Part shown: positions 8,511-16,615 of the stretch, piece after piece
Layout: each line of letters starts with the position of its first letter
How positions within the stretch are numbered: the stretch's first letter is position 1
NCBI GenBank assembly: GCA_964403795.1
Contig: CAYOHP010000083.1
Location: forward strand, 1 to 29,012
From: CAYOHP01 sp964403795 [NCBI: uncultured bacterium]
GTDB taxonomy: Bacteria; Muiribacteriota; UBA6191; CAZXTJ01
Length of the DNA: 29,012 nucleotides
Direction of reading: 5' to 3'
The notes under the pieces: generated by a model
The model's database searches: none
What the model was told of the DNA's origin: nothing
What the model saw: the letters and a program-made list of their open reading frames with translations, nothing else
Made by a program: the position numbers and the translations under genes

Positions 8511-8624
8511 CCCTGCTCCTTCCGGGCCGATGGCCCCCGCCCCTGCCGTGGCTCTCTCGGCACCGGTCCGGAGCGGACGATTCCGGGGGAATCTAAGCTC
8601 CTTGCCGCTCCCGGCCGACCCCCG

Positions 8625-10307
8625 TCATCGCTCCGCCAACGACGCCTCCAGGACCCGTACGTCCTTGCCCAGGCTACGGGCCCGTTCCGCATGGGGCCGG
8701 GCTGCGTCCTTGCGGCCCTGGCTCAGGTAGACGACCGCCAGGCTGTAGTGGGTGTCGGCATGGTTGGGATCGGCCTGGAGGGCCGTCCGGAAGGCGGCCT
8801 CGGCCCTCTCCACGTCCTTCGCCTCGTAGAGCGCCACTCCCATGTTGTAGTGGGGCAGCGGCCCTTCCTTGCCGAGCCGGGCGGAGCGGGCGAACCAATC
8901 GGCGGCAGACCGATGGAGGCCTCGCTCCATCTCCAGGGTGGCGGCCTCCCAGGCACAGTTGGCGTCCCCCCGCTCGGCCCCCCCGGAGAAGGCGACCATG
9001 GCCTGTTCCCGGAGGCCCGCCTCGGCCAGGGATCGCCCCAGGGGCAGGTACCAGGAAGGACGGGCCTCGGGGGACCGGGCGGCCACCGCCAATTCCTCGG
9101 CGGCCTCCCGATGTCGTCCCGCCCGGGACAGGACCAGCCCTAGGTCGTAGCGGGCCTGACCCTGGGTAGGATCGGCGGCGAGGCTCGCCTGGTAGGCGGC
9201 CTCCGCCTCGGCCCAGCGTCCCAGGCTGCGGAGCAGGACCCCGAGGTTGTAGGGAGGGTCCCGGAACGAGGGGTCGGCTCCCATCGCCTGGCGGTACAGG
9301 CCCACCGCGCCTTCCTTGTCGCCCCCCTGCTCGGCGTCGTAGGCCGCCCGGTAGAGCTCCTGGCTGCGGTTGCGGTCACCCGGGACCGGAGGAGCCGCCC
9401 GGAAGGCGTGGGTCCCGAGGGGAGCAGGGGGCTCCGGGGTGGGCGGAGGCGGGGTCGGGCTCGGGGGCGGAGGTGGCGGCGTGGGCGAAGGCGGTACGGG
9501 CGTCGGGGTCGGGGTCGGAGTCGGGGATGGGACCGGATCGGCGACCCGCCGGGTGGCCGCGGGAGTCGCCTGGACATAGCCTTCCCCACCCGGGAGCACG
9601 GCCCTGGAGGGGTCCGGGGTGCGGCTGGCGACCGGGGTGGGCCGCGGCCTCTGGGTCGCGACCCGGGTCGGTGCCGGCGTGGGGCTCGGAGTCGGGGATG
9701 CGGTCGGAGTCGGGGTAGGGGTCGGGGTGGGGATGCCTGCGGTCTCCCGGAGCTTCCCCGCATGGTAGGCGGCACCCTCCCGCAGACCGGGGGGGCCGGC
9801 TTCGGCGAGGCGTTCCAGGAAGGCGAGGTCGCTCGCCACCAGCAGATCCGGCAGGAACTTCTTCCGGACCTGATCGGCGACCTCGCGGTCGTTGAGGGTC
9901 TCGGCCTCGAGCAGGCCCATGATCGCCTGGGGGCCCCCGATCCGGGCCAGCGACTCGACCAGGTCGTAGGCCAGGAGCGGGTCCTCCTTGGAGAGGAGGT
10001 TCACCAGCCCGGCGACCGCTTCCCGGGACTTCAGCCGTCCCAGGGCCCGCACCACCGCGGTGCGGACATGCGCGTCCTGGTCTCCCAGGGCATTGACCAG
10101 CGCCGGTACCGCCGCCACGTCACCCCGGTCGCCGAGGTGCTTGGCCGCCTCCCGGCGCTCCAGGGGCTCTCCCAGCGCGAGCCGGGCACAGACCTGGGCC
10201 ACGTTCATCTCGGCAAGGCTGCGCGGCGCCTCCGATCCGCAGCCGACCGTAAGGAACGCCAGCACGGGACCGAGGACGCGGACTGGATGGAGGCTCCCCC
10301 GCGACAT
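8625..10307 (-). CDS. Lipoprotein with HEAT repeats, Pro-Thr linker and TPR repeats
   Basis: The 560-residue product has an N-terminal signal ending L-T-V-G-C23. The lipobox is imperfect (Thr at -3) but is followed by G-S-E, which suggests a lipid-anchored envelope protein. Residues about 45-170 are HEAT-like repeats, about 190-295 a linker of Pro-Thr, Pro-Ser and Pro-Pro runs, and about 310-555 TPR repeats. The domains imply a protein-protein scaffold at the envelope. I chose the ATG at 10307; a TTG at 10310 is directly adjacent. A promoter placed just upstream makes a leaderless transcript likely. The gene is divergent from the sigma-54 activator and lies 114 nt upstream of the membrane protein/rhomboid pair. 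Confidence 0.85.
   Translation of the reverse strand: MSRGSLHPVRVLGPVLAFLTVGCGSEAPRSLAEMNVAQVCARLALGEPLERREAAKHLGDRGDVAAVPALVNALGDQDAHVRTAVVRALGRLKSREAVAGLVNLLSKEDPLLAYDLVESLARIGGPQAIMGLLEAETLNDREVADQVRKKFLPDLLVASDLAFLERLAEAGPPGLREGAAYHAGKLRETAGIPTPTPTPTPTASPTPSPTPAPTRVATQRPRPTPVASRTPDPSRAVLPGGEGYVQATPAATRRVADPVPSPTPTPTPTPVPPSPTPPPPPPSPTPPPPTPEPPAPLGTHAFRAAPPVPGDRNRSQELYRAAYDAEQGGDKEGAVGLYRQAMGADPSFRDPPYNLGVLLRSLGRWAEAEAAYQASLAADPTQGQARYDLGLVLSRAGRHREAAEELAVAARSPEARPSWYLPLGRSLAEAGLREQAMVAFSGGAERGDANCAWEAATLEMERGLHRSAADWFARSARLGKEGPLPHYNMGVALYEAKDVERAEAAFRTALQADPNHADTHYSLAVVYLSQGRKDAARPHAERARSLGKDVRVLEASLAER
9390..9745. repeat. Pro-Thr linker DNA, GTCGGG-rich on the plus strand
   Basis: The segment encodes the low-complexity linker of the lipoprotein. 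On the plus (template) strand it consists of GGGGTC/GGAGTC-type hexamer runs at about 9500-9535 and 9680-9735. It contains a textbook quadruplex pattern at 9712-9732: four GGGG runs separated by TA, TC and T. This part is likely prone to slippage. Confidence 0.7.
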
Positions 10308-10315
10308 CAACGGTC

Positions 10316-10344
10316 AGGGTAATCGGGACCCCCGACCGGTTCAA
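10316..10344 (-). promoter_or_regulatory. Sigma-70-type promoter of the HEAT/TPR lipoprotein, leaderless
   Basis: On the minus strand TTGAAC (plus 10339-10344) and TACCCT (plus 10316-10321) are separated by exactly 17 nt. The -10 ends 8 nt before the ATG at 10307, so the predicted transcript starts at or within a few bases of the start codon. No Shine-Dalgarno sequence is present, which agrees with leaderless translation. Confidence 0.6.
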
Positions 10345-10373
10345 GCCACCCGTCTGCCGGTCGTGGCCCGGTG

Positions 10374-10382
10374 TGCTACGGT
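10374..10382 (+). promoter_or_regulatory. Extended -10 promoter element of the sigma-54 activator gene
   Basis: The sequence is TG-C-TACGGT, an extended -10 (TGnTAnnnT). It ends 8 nt before the ATG at 10391, again predicting a leaderless mRNA. The only -35-like hexamer at 17 nt is CTGCCG. The element argues against the GTG at 10373 as the start, because that codon would lie upstream of the transcript. Confidence 0.5.
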
Positions 10383-10390
10383 CCCGTGCC

Positions 10391-12247
10391 ATGGGGCTCC
10401 TGGTGGTGTTTCGCGACGGCCGGCTGGCCGCGGTCCTGCCTTTGCCGGCGACCGGAGGAACCCTGGGGATGGATCCCGGGGGGAACCCCGGCCTCCTGGC
10501 TCCCGAGGCCCCGGGCAGCCTGCTCCGGTTCACCCCTCGGGCGGGCGGCCTCGCCTTCGTCACGGTCCCCGGGGGAAGCCGCCCCGAGGTCAACGGCCGC
10601 CCCGCGGAGGCCGGCACCCTCTACGCTGGGGACGTGGTCCGCCTCGGGAAGTGGGAGATCCACCCCGATCCCGGGGGCGGGAGCGACGGCCGCTACCAGC
10701 AGCTCCCGGTACGCCTGTTCGAACTGGTCCGGTCGGCCACCGCCGCCGACGAACCGGTCGAGCTGCTGCGGTCCCTGCTCGACGAGGCGGTCCGCAGCTT
10801 CGAGGCCGAACGCGGGTTCGTGCTCTTCCGGGAGCGCCCTTCGACCGCTCCCGAGGTCGTCGCCCGGGTCGGCATGGAGCCCGGAGGCGCCGATTCCCGG
10901 ATCAGCCGGACCGCCATCGACAAGGCCAGGACCGAGGGACGACCGATCCTGCTCGGCGACGCCGGCAGCGAGCTCCACGAGGCCGAGAGCGTCCAGGCCG
11001 AGGGAATCCGCAGCCTGCTCTGTGCGCCCCTGGGGGACGACGGAGCGCTCTACCTCGACAGCCGGAACTCGCGACGGAGCTTCACCCCGGTGGATCTCGA
11101 GGCTTTCACCACCTTCTCCGGCTACGCCGGCCTGGCGCTCCGGCTCTGGCAGGAGGCCGACCGCCTCCGCCGCAGCTCCGCCCGCCTCGACGTGCGGGCC
11201 GGGGATCCCGAGGGCCCGGTCCTGGAGGCCTCGGTCTCTCCGGTCATGCGACGCCTGCTCGAGGAGCTCGACGCGGTCGCGGGCGAGGACGTGACCGTGC
11301 TGGTCCAGGGCGAGACGGGCACCGGCAAGGAGGTGCTGGCCCAGGCCCTCCACGCCCGCAGTCGCCGCCGCGAGGGTCCCTTCGTGGCCGTCAACTGCAT
11401 GGCGTTCGGAGGCGACCTCGTCGCCAGCGAGCTGTTCGGGCACGAGAAGGGCGCCTTCACGGGAGCCGGGGAACGCCGGCTCGGGCGGTTCGAGCTCGCC
11501 GACGGGGGCACTCTCTTCCTCGACGAGGTGGGGGAACTCTCCCCCGAGATCCAGGTCAAGCTCCTGCGGGTGCTCCAGGAGCGGGTGGTCGAGCGCATGG
11601 GCGGTACCCGGGCGATCCCGGTCGACATCCGGGTGGTGGCGGCCACCAACCGTGACCTCGAAGCGGAGGTGCGGCGCGGCACCTTCCGGGAGGATCTCTA
11701 CTACCGTCTCGCCGTCTTCACGCTCCGGCCCCCTCCGCTTCGGGAGCGCAGGGAGGACATCCCTGCCCTGGCGGAACACTTCGCCCGGACCCTCGGGCGG
11801 CGCATGGGAAAGGCCCTCGAAGGCCTCGCTCCGGAGGCGGCGGCGGCCCTTGCGAGCCACTCCTGGCCCGGCAACGTGAGGGAACTTCGCAACGTGATCG
11901 AGCGCGCCCTGGTGCTCTCCCGGGGTCCCAGGATCCTGGCTTCGGCCCTTCCGTTCGCGGCTCCCGCCGCGACCCCGCCGACGCCCCCGGCGAGCGCCTC
12001 GCCCACCACCGGCTCGGCTGGCCCTGCTGCCGGATCCGCGCCCGGCAACTCCGGTTTCTTCGATGCCCTGCCGACCTCCCTGCCGGCGGCCAAGGAGGCC
12101 TTCGAGAAGGAGTTCCTCTCCCGGGCCCTGGAAGCCGTGGGCGGGAACGTGGCCGCGGCTGCCCGACGGCTCGAGGTTCCCCGCTCGACGGTCTATCGCA
12201 AGTGCCAGATGCTCGGGATTCCGGTCAAGGGCGGGGGGACCGAGTAG
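10391..12247 (+). CDS. Sigma-54-dependent transcriptional activator (FHA-like, GAF, AAA+, Fis-type HTH)
   Basis: The 618-residue enhancer-binding protein has an FHA-like N-terminus (about 1-95; V-N-G and G-D-V-V-R-L-G survive but the phosphothreonine-binding G-R/S-N loop does not). A GAF sensor domain spans about 105-255. The AAA+ domain contains Walker A G307-E-T-G-T-G-K-E, the sigma-54 contact loop G354-A-F-T-G-A and Walker B F-L-D-E at 376-379. A Pro/Ala linker and a C-terminal Fis-type helix-turn-helix (about 575-612) complete it. All residues for ATP-driven opening of sigma-54 promoters are present. The input ligand is unknown. There is no receiver domain, so regulation is probably by small molecules or phosphopeptides. 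It overlaps the convergent secreted-protein gene by 23 nt. Confidence 0.93.
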   Translation: MGLLVVFRDGRLAAVLPLPATGGTLGMDPGGNPGLLAPEAPGSLLRFTPRAGGLAFVTVPGGSRPEVNGRPAEAGTLYAGDVVRLGKWEIHPDPGGGSDGRYQQLPVRLFELVRSATAADEPVELLRSLLDEAVRSFEAERGFVLFRERPSTAPEVVARVGMEPGGADSRISRTAIDKARTEGRPILLGDAGSELHEAESVQAEGIRSLLCAPLGDDGALYLDSRNSRRSFTPVDLEAFTTFSGYAGLALRLWQEADRLRRSSARLDVRAGDPEGPVLEASVSPVMRRLLEELDAVAGEDVTVLVQGETGTGKEVLAQALHARSRRREGPFVAVNCMAFGGDLVASELFGHEKGAFTGAGERRLGRFELADGGTLFLDEVGELSPEIQVKLLRVLQERVVERMGGTRAIPVDIRVVAATNRDLEAEVRRGTFREDLYYRLAVFTLRPPPLRERREDIPALAEHFARTLGRRMGKALEGLAPEAAAALASHSWPGNVRELRNVIERALVLSRGPRILASALPFAAPAATPPTPPASASPTTGSAGPAAGSAPGNSGFFDALPTSLPAAKEAFEKEFLSRALEAVGGNVAAAARRLEVPRSTVYRKCQMLGIPVKGGGTE

Positions 12248-13076
12248 GTCCCGGCTGGAACGCGGGCGCGGGGGCCGGGAGTTCCTCGCCCCCTGGTGGA
12301 GGCCGCGGCCCCGCCTTGGGGCGGAGACCGGTGCGATCCTGGCCGCCGGAGTGGAGACCGGGAAGGCCGCCTTCCCCCGAGTCCGCTGGCCAGCGGGGAT
12401 GGACCCAGTCGACCCCGAAGAGCTCCGGCTCGAAGCGGATCCTGGGCACCGATCGCTTGCGGTTGGCCAAGCCCGGGAACCACAGGCGCACGACCTTCGC
12501 CGAGGGTCCCGGCAGGGCGGGCTCGCCCGGAGGGAAGGCGAAGGAGAGGTTCAGGACCTGCCCCGAGAGCATGCGATCGAAGAAGGGGCGGTCGAGCGCG
12601 GAGACCGGGAAGAACCGGCCGTCGATCTCGAGGCGGGTGGCACCCAGCAGCAGTTTCAGGTGGTGCTCGACGACCGGCCAGCGGTGGTTGACGAGCTCGA
12701 TCTGGAAGGTCAGCCGCCCCGCCGGGGTGTGGCGGGCGGCCCGCTCCCGGATGGCTCCGGGGTGCATGTCGAGGCCGCTGCCCCAGGCCTCGGCCTCGGC
12801 CCTGGCGAGGGCCGGGGTGACGACGGTGGCGTGGACGTGCACGAAGTCCTGGTGGTTCCGGGCCGGGAAGCGTCGGGTCAGGGCGTCGAAGAGTTCGCGG
12901 TACCGCCGGCGGGCCGGGCCCCAGAGGTTCTCGTCGACGCCAGGATCCCGGTGCCATCGGGTCTCCCGGGGGGCGGCCGCGGCGCCGGCCAGGAGCGATC
13001 CCGAGAGAGCCGCGGCCAGCGCCGCTTCCCGGCGAACGCGTCCCGTGCTAACGATTCGGGGGGAGCATCTCGTCAT
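12225..13076 (-). CDS. Secreted protein of unknown function
   Basis: This 283-residue frame starts with a basic stretch and a hydrophobic Ala/Leu segment ending A-G-A-A-A-A-P, a good Sec signal peptide with cleavage near residue 35. The mature part is folded-looking, with many His, Trp and Arg residues (N-H-Q-D-F-V-H-V-H and V-N-H-R-W-P-V-V-E-H-H). The last 50 residues become Pro/Gly-rich. I do not recognise the family. The start ATG shares a CATG with the start of the divergent HNH gene, and GAGGA lies about 8 nt upstream. The 3' end overlaps the sigma-54 activator gene. The signal peptide and amino-acid composition make this more credible than a shadow frame, but it is the least certain large gene here. 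Confidence 0.68.
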   Translation of the reverse strand: MTRCSPRIVSTGRVRREAALAAALSGSLLAGAAAAPRETRWHRDPGVDENLWGPARRRYRELFDALTRRFPARNHQDFVHVHATVVTPALARAEAEAWGSGLDMHPGAIRERAARHTPAGRLTFQIELVNHRWPVVEHHLKLLLGATRLEIDGRFFPVSALDRPFFDRMLSGQVLNLSFAFPPGEPALPGPSAKVVRLWFPGLANRKRSVPRIRFEPELFGVDWVHPRWPADSGEGGLPGLHSGGQDRTGLRPKAGPRPPPGGEELPAPAPAFQPGPTRSPRP

Positions 13077-13617
13077 GGAGCCGGTCCTCTTGTTGAGCGC
13101 CAGCTATGCACCGCTGGGAGTCATCTCCTGGATGAAGGCCGTCAGCCTGCTCTGGCAGGAGAAGGTCGAGGTGCTCGCCGGGCAGGACCGGGTCATCTCC
13201 TCGCCCTCGATCCGGTTCGAGGCCCCGTCGGTCGTGCGCCTGAACCGGATGGTGCGCCACCGCGAGAAGAGCGTCAAACTCACCCGGCGCCACCTGTTCT
13301 TCCGGGACGGCTTCACATGCCAATACTGCGGCGCCCGGTTGCCGGCCCGGAAGCTGAACGTCGACCACGTCATCCCTCGCCGCCAGGGCGGCGGAACTGT
13401 GTGGGACAACCTGGTGACGGCCTGCATCCGGGACAACATCCGCAAGGGCGGGCGGACTCCCCAGCAGGCCGGCATGACCTTGCTGCGGGCGCCGAAGGAG
13501 CCGCGCTGGGGACCCGCCGAGCGGATCCTGGCGACCCTGGGTCGGGTACCCAGCCGCTGGCAGGAGTTCCTCGGCAATCCCCGGACCCCCCTGGAGGCGT
13601 ACGAGGAGCCGGGGTAG
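13075..13617 (+). CDS. HNH endonuclease-like protein
   Basis: The 180-residue protein has the HNH nuclease layout: a zinc-binding C82-x2-C85, the catalytic D97-H98 of V-D-H-V-I-P-R, then W-D-N and the R-K-G-G-R-T-P tail. It belongs to the common stand-alone HNH family whose members begin M-x-P-V-L-L-L-(S/N). In that family a second C-x2-C normally closes the zinc site. Here it is C117-I-R-D120, so one ligand is Asp or the site is damaged. The longer upstream frame is antisense to the secreted-protein gene. The ATG at 13075 has GGGGAG about 9 nt upstream, and a TGCTAACGAT element at 13046-13055 may be its -10. The stop lies 5 nt from the convergent SPFH gene. Confidence 0.85.
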   Translation: MEPVLLLSASYAPLGVISWMKAVSLLWQEKVEVLAGQDRVISSPSIRFEAPSVVRLNRMVRHREKSVKLTRRHLFFRDGFTCQYCGARLPARKLNVDHVIPRRQGGGTVWDNLVTACIRDNIRKGGRTPQQAGMTLLRAPKEPRWGPAERILATLGRVPSRWQEFLGNPRTPLEAYEEPG

Positions 13618-13622
13618 CGGAC

Positions 13623-14687
13623 CTACTTGGGGGCGCCGAGCTTCTCGGCCATGGCCTCTACGTCGAGCAGGTCGGTGCCCAAGGTCGAGATGTCGGCAGC
13701 CTGGATCTGCAGGTTGCGGGCAGCCTCCAGGGCCACCAGCGCCCGGCCGCCCGGGCCGCTCATGGCCAAGGTCTTTGCCCGCTCGCCCTCGGCCTCGGCC
13801 TGGCGGAGGAGCAGGCTGGCCTCGGCCTTGGCGCGCTCCACCTCGAGATCGCCCTTGGCCCGCTTCTCCACGCCGTAGGCGTTGGCTTCCTCGAGGACCT
13901 TGGTCATCTCCACCTCGTTGCGTCCCCGGAGCTCGGCGATCTCGCGCTCGAGCTCGGCCTGGATCCGCTTCACGAGGGCCTCGGTCTCGGCCTTGACCTT
14001 CTTGGTCTCGCCCTTGAACTTGAACGACTCGGCGCGGCTCTTGGACACCTCGACATCCTGGTCGGCGAGCTTCTTGGCCTTGATCTTCTGCTCGTACTGG
14101 GGATCGAAGGCCACGCTCGAGATCAGGATGTCGAGGACCTCGAGGTGGCGGGGATCCAGCGCCCGCTGGAGCCGGGTCCGGACCTGGATGGCAGCCTTCT
14201 CCCTGGCTTCCGGGTTGTAGAAGTCCTCTGTCACCATCTCGCCGAACTCGATCCGGCAGGCGTCGATCGCCTCGTTCTCGACCAGCCGCTCGTAATTCTC
14301 CCGGAAGGGCCCCAGGGTCTTCAGCAGCAGATGCGCCTCGTGCGGCTTGATGTGGTACTTGACCCGGACGTGGACGATGACGTCGTACCCGTCCTTCGAC
14401 TTGACGGTGAGCGGGTTCGAGTCCCCGTCCTCTCCGATGAACCGCAGGGTGTGGACGGTCTTGTCGAAGTAGTTCCAGCGGTCGATGAACCAGAAGTTCC
14501 GGTACCAGCCGGGCTGGTCGAAGTCGTGGGCGACCACGCCCTGGGGACCGAGGATGGCGAACTCCTGGCTCCGGACCCCGATCACGTTGGGTCCGATCTT
14601 GACCACCAGCATGCGCCCCACGAAGCCGAAAGCGACCAGCGCCAGGGTGATCGCGAAGATGGAGTAGGCGAACTTCGCCATGGTCAT
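13623..14687 (-). CDS. SPFH-domain (prohibitin/HflC-like) membrane protein
   Basis: The 354-residue protein has one N-terminal membrane helix (about 5-25) and an SPFH/Band 7 domain (about 30-230). A long charged helical region rich in Glu, Lys and Ala (about 225-320), typical for oligomerising flotillins and prohibitins, follows. Such proteins form large membrane rings or microdomains and often modulate proteases such as FtsH. The ATG overlaps the upstream gene's stop as ATGA (14684-14687), a standard translational coupling. An AAGGGGG sits just upstream. A second ATG at 14681 is possible. It is the last gene of a three-gene minus operon. Confidence 0.9.
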   Translation of the reverse strand: MTMAKFAYSIFAITLALVAFGFVGRMLVVKIGPNVIGVRSQEFAILGPQGVVAHDFDQPGWYRNFWFIDRWNYFDKTVHTLRFIGEDGDSNPLTVKSKDGYDVIVHVRVKYHIKPHEAHLLLKTLGPFRENYERLVENEAIDACRIEFGEMVTEDFYNPEAREKAAIQVRTRLQRALDPRHLEVLDILISSVAFDPQYEQKIKAKKLADQDVEVSKSRAESFKFKGETKKVKAETEALVKRIQAELEREIAELRGRNEVEMTKVLEEANAYGVEKRAKGDLEVERAKAEASLLLRQAEAEGERAKTLAMSGPGGRALVALEAARNLQIQAADISTLGTDLLDVEAMAEKLGAPK

Positions 14688-15832
14688 CGCCCCCCTTCGG
14701 AGGCCCGACCGGGCACGGTGGACGCCCCCTGGTAGTGCTGGAAGCGTTCCAGCTCGGGCTGCAGCCGGACCGGCGCACCGCTGAAGCGGACGTCCTTCAG
14801 GCGCTTGGCGTACTCCATCATCACCAGGTTCTTGGCGCCCTCGGGGCTGGCGAAGGCCTGCTGGAGGGCCTCGATGCCCTTGGCCTCGGCCATCCTGACG
14901 CTCCGGATCGCTTCCGCCCGGAGGCGGGCCGCCGACCGGATGGCTTCCGCCTGGCGGACCGACTTCTCGTACTCCGAGTCGGCCGCGAACCGCTTCTTGT
15001 GCGCCTCGGCCTGGGCGTTGACCAGGTGCTGGGCCAGCTCGCCCTTGATCTCGGCGATCCGCACCTCCCGGCCTTTCTCGGTCTCGACCTTGCGGGTCTC
15101 CTGCTCCTGCATGGCAGCGTTGCGCTTGGACTTCTCCTCCTCGACCTCCTGGTCGGCGAGCTTCTTGTCCCGGATCTTCTGCTGGTAGGCCTCGTAGAAA
15201 TTGAAGGCCTGGATCTGGACCGAGCTGATCCGCAGGCCCCGCGAGTTCAGCAGCTCGTTCAACTCGGCGCGGGCGGCCTGGGCCTTCTCGGTGCGCTTGC
15301 CCGCGTCGTACATCTCCTCGGTGGTGAGCTCGCCCAGCTTGTACCGGCAGATGGTCCGCACGTAGTCCCGGATCCAGTGGCTCTTGTAGCCCTCCCAGCG
15401 CCGGCCGGTGAAGGTCGATCCCCAGTGGTCGCTGGGTCCCGAGAGGGCGATGATCTCCTGGGCCATCGCCGGGATGATGGCGTAGTTCACGGTGACGTCG
15501 ACGTCCACATCGCTGCCGTCCCGGGTCTTGACCAGGATGCCGTCCTTGCCGGAGTGATCGCCCCGGGCCGTCTCGTTGGTGAAGACGATCGTCTGCTCGC
15601 TCTTGTCGAGCAGGATCATGTCCGAGGTCAGGGCGTTGTAGAGGTAGGTACCGGGACGCTCCAGGGTCTCCTGCGTGCCCCACAGGTTGTTCACCAGCAC
15701 CCCGACCTCGTCGGGGGCGATGCTCCCGAAGGTGAAGCTGGCCACTCCCAGCAGGCCCCATACCAGGATCGAGAGCCCGAGCAGCACCTGGGGCACCGAT
15801 CCGGCCACGGCACGCGGGTCCCTGCTGCTCAT
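14684..15832 (-). CDS. SPFH-domain (flotillin/prohibitin-like) membrane protein
   Basis: The 382-residue paralogue of the next gene starts with a hydrophobic segment (about 13-37). An SPFH domain follows (about 38-240, with P-D-E-V-G-V-L and D-V-D-V-T-V-N-Y), then a long Ala/Glu/Lys/Arg coiled-coil region (about 240-330) and a short variable tail. GAGGAGG lies 6 nt upstream of the ATG. The two SPFH proteins probably form a hetero-oligomer, as HflK/HflC do. No ftsH is nearby. It follows the coiled-coil membrane protein gene after 62 nt and overlaps the next gene by 4 nt. Confidence 0.9.
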   Translation of the reverse strand: MSSRDPRAVAGSVPQVLLGLSILVWGLLGVASFTFGSIAPDEVGVLVNNLWGTQETLERPGTYLYNALTSDMILLDKSEQTIVFTNETARGDHSGKDGILVKTRDGSDVDVDVTVNYAIIPAMAQEIIALSGPSDHWGSTFTGRRWEGYKSHWIRDYVRTICRYKLGELTTEEMYDAGKRTEKAQAARAELNELLNSRGLRISSVQIQAFNFYEAYQQKIRDKKLADQEVEEEKSKRNAAMQEQETRKVETEKGREVRIAEIKGELAQHLVNAQAEAHKKRFAADSEYEKSVRQAEAIRSAARLRAEAIRSVRMAEAKGIEALQQAFASPEGAKNLVMMEYAKRLKDVRFSGAPVRLQPELERFQHYQGASTVPGRASEGGR

Positions 15833-15894
15833 CGCGTTCCTCCTCTAGGCCGCCGCCTGCCCGGTCCCCCCGGATCCGGTGCGACCGACCCTGC

Positions 15895-16518
15895 TCACTC
15901 CAGGTCGATGTCCTCGTAGGCCGACTCGAGGAGCTTCACGTCCTCGACCAGGTTCTCGATGGCGTGGTCGGCGCCCTCCACGGTAGCGAACTCTCGTGCG
16001 ACCAGTCCATCCTCGAGGGACTCGAGGTTCAGGAGCACGGCCCGGATCTGGGCATCGGCCTTCTGGCAGGTCAGGCCCAAGCGGTCGTAGCTCTCGAGGC
16101 GTCCCTGGACCAGGTCGTGGTTGCGCTGCAGGAGTTTGCGGAGCTCCTCGTCCCGAGCCCCTCCCAGCTTGCGGCGCAGCTCCCTTTCCTCCTTGACCAG
16201 ATCGGCCCGGCTGCGACCCGCGAGGTACTCGACCAGACGCTTCTGGCGGTCGAGGGCCGAAGGGAGCCGGCGGGTGACGAGTTCCTCCAGTTCGGCCCCG
16301 ATCGCGCCCCCCGGCTGGCCGCCCCAAGCCGGGAGCCGGGCCTGGATCCTCTCCACGATCAGGCGGGCGCTGCGCATGCGCTCCAGGAGGTCGGGATCGA
16401 GCCCGGGTCCCAGGGCGTCCCGGTCCTCCAGGTACCGCACCAGGCGCCAACCGGCGTAGAAGAGCACCAGGACCGGCAATCCGACCAGGACCGCGATCCG
16501 GATCGCGAGCAGCACCAC
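15895..16518 (-). CDS. Membrane-anchored coiled-coil protein
   Basis: I place the start at the GTG at 16518, because GGAGGAG lies 4 nt upstream; the adjacent GTG at 16515 is equally possible. The longer frame upstream reads as Pro/Arg-rich non-coding sequence. The 207-residue protein has one N-terminal transmembrane helix (about 1-24) and then an almost wholly helical charged region full of Leu, Glu and Arg heptads. It ends in an acidic D-I-D-L-E. Its domain family is not recognised. As the first gene of the SPFH operon it is likely an accessory or partner of the SPFH ring. The promoter region is shared with the divergent cyclase gene. Confidence 0.8.
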   Translation of the reverse strand: MVLLAIRIAVLVGLPVLVLFYAGWRLVRYLEDRDALGPGLDPDLLERMRSARLIVERIQARLPAWGGQPGGAIGAELEELVTRRLPSALDRQKRLVEYLAGRSRADLVKEERELRRKLGGARDEELRKLLQRNHDLVQGRLESYDRLGLTCQKADAQIRAVLLNLESLEDGLVAREFATVEGADHAIENLVEDVKLLESAYEDIDLE

Positions 16519-16539
16519 GAGGCTCCTCCGCTCCCGCGG

Positions 16540-16568
16540 ATTGTCCGACAGGGCCGGGTGGAACGCAA
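16540..16568 (-). promoter_or_regulatory. Promoter of the SPFH operon
   Basis: On the minus strand TTGCGT (plus 16563-16568) and GACAAT (plus 16540-16545) have a 17-nt spacer. The expected start is about 16533, giving a short leader that carries the GGAGGAG site before the GTG at 16518. Confidence 0.55.
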
Positions 16569-16615
16569 GGATCCGGCCGGGTCCGGGGCGATCGCGTCCG
16601 GTCCGGGCGCGGTCT

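Noticed and set aside
8524-8536. GGGCC-GAT-GGCCC hairpin next to the membrane-protein start as a riboswitch or attenuator
   Set aside because: It is a 5-bp stem only, with no further structure or leader peptide visible.
12202-13074. N-terminal extension of the HNH frame
   Set aside because: It is antisense to the secreted-protein gene. HNH homologues start at the M-x-P-V-L-L motif, and the ATG at 13075 has an upstream binding site.
12063-14735. Plus-strand frame of 890 codons over the secreted-protein, HNH and SPFH genes
   Set aside because: It crosses the ends of well-supported genes on both strands and contains no recognisable domain.
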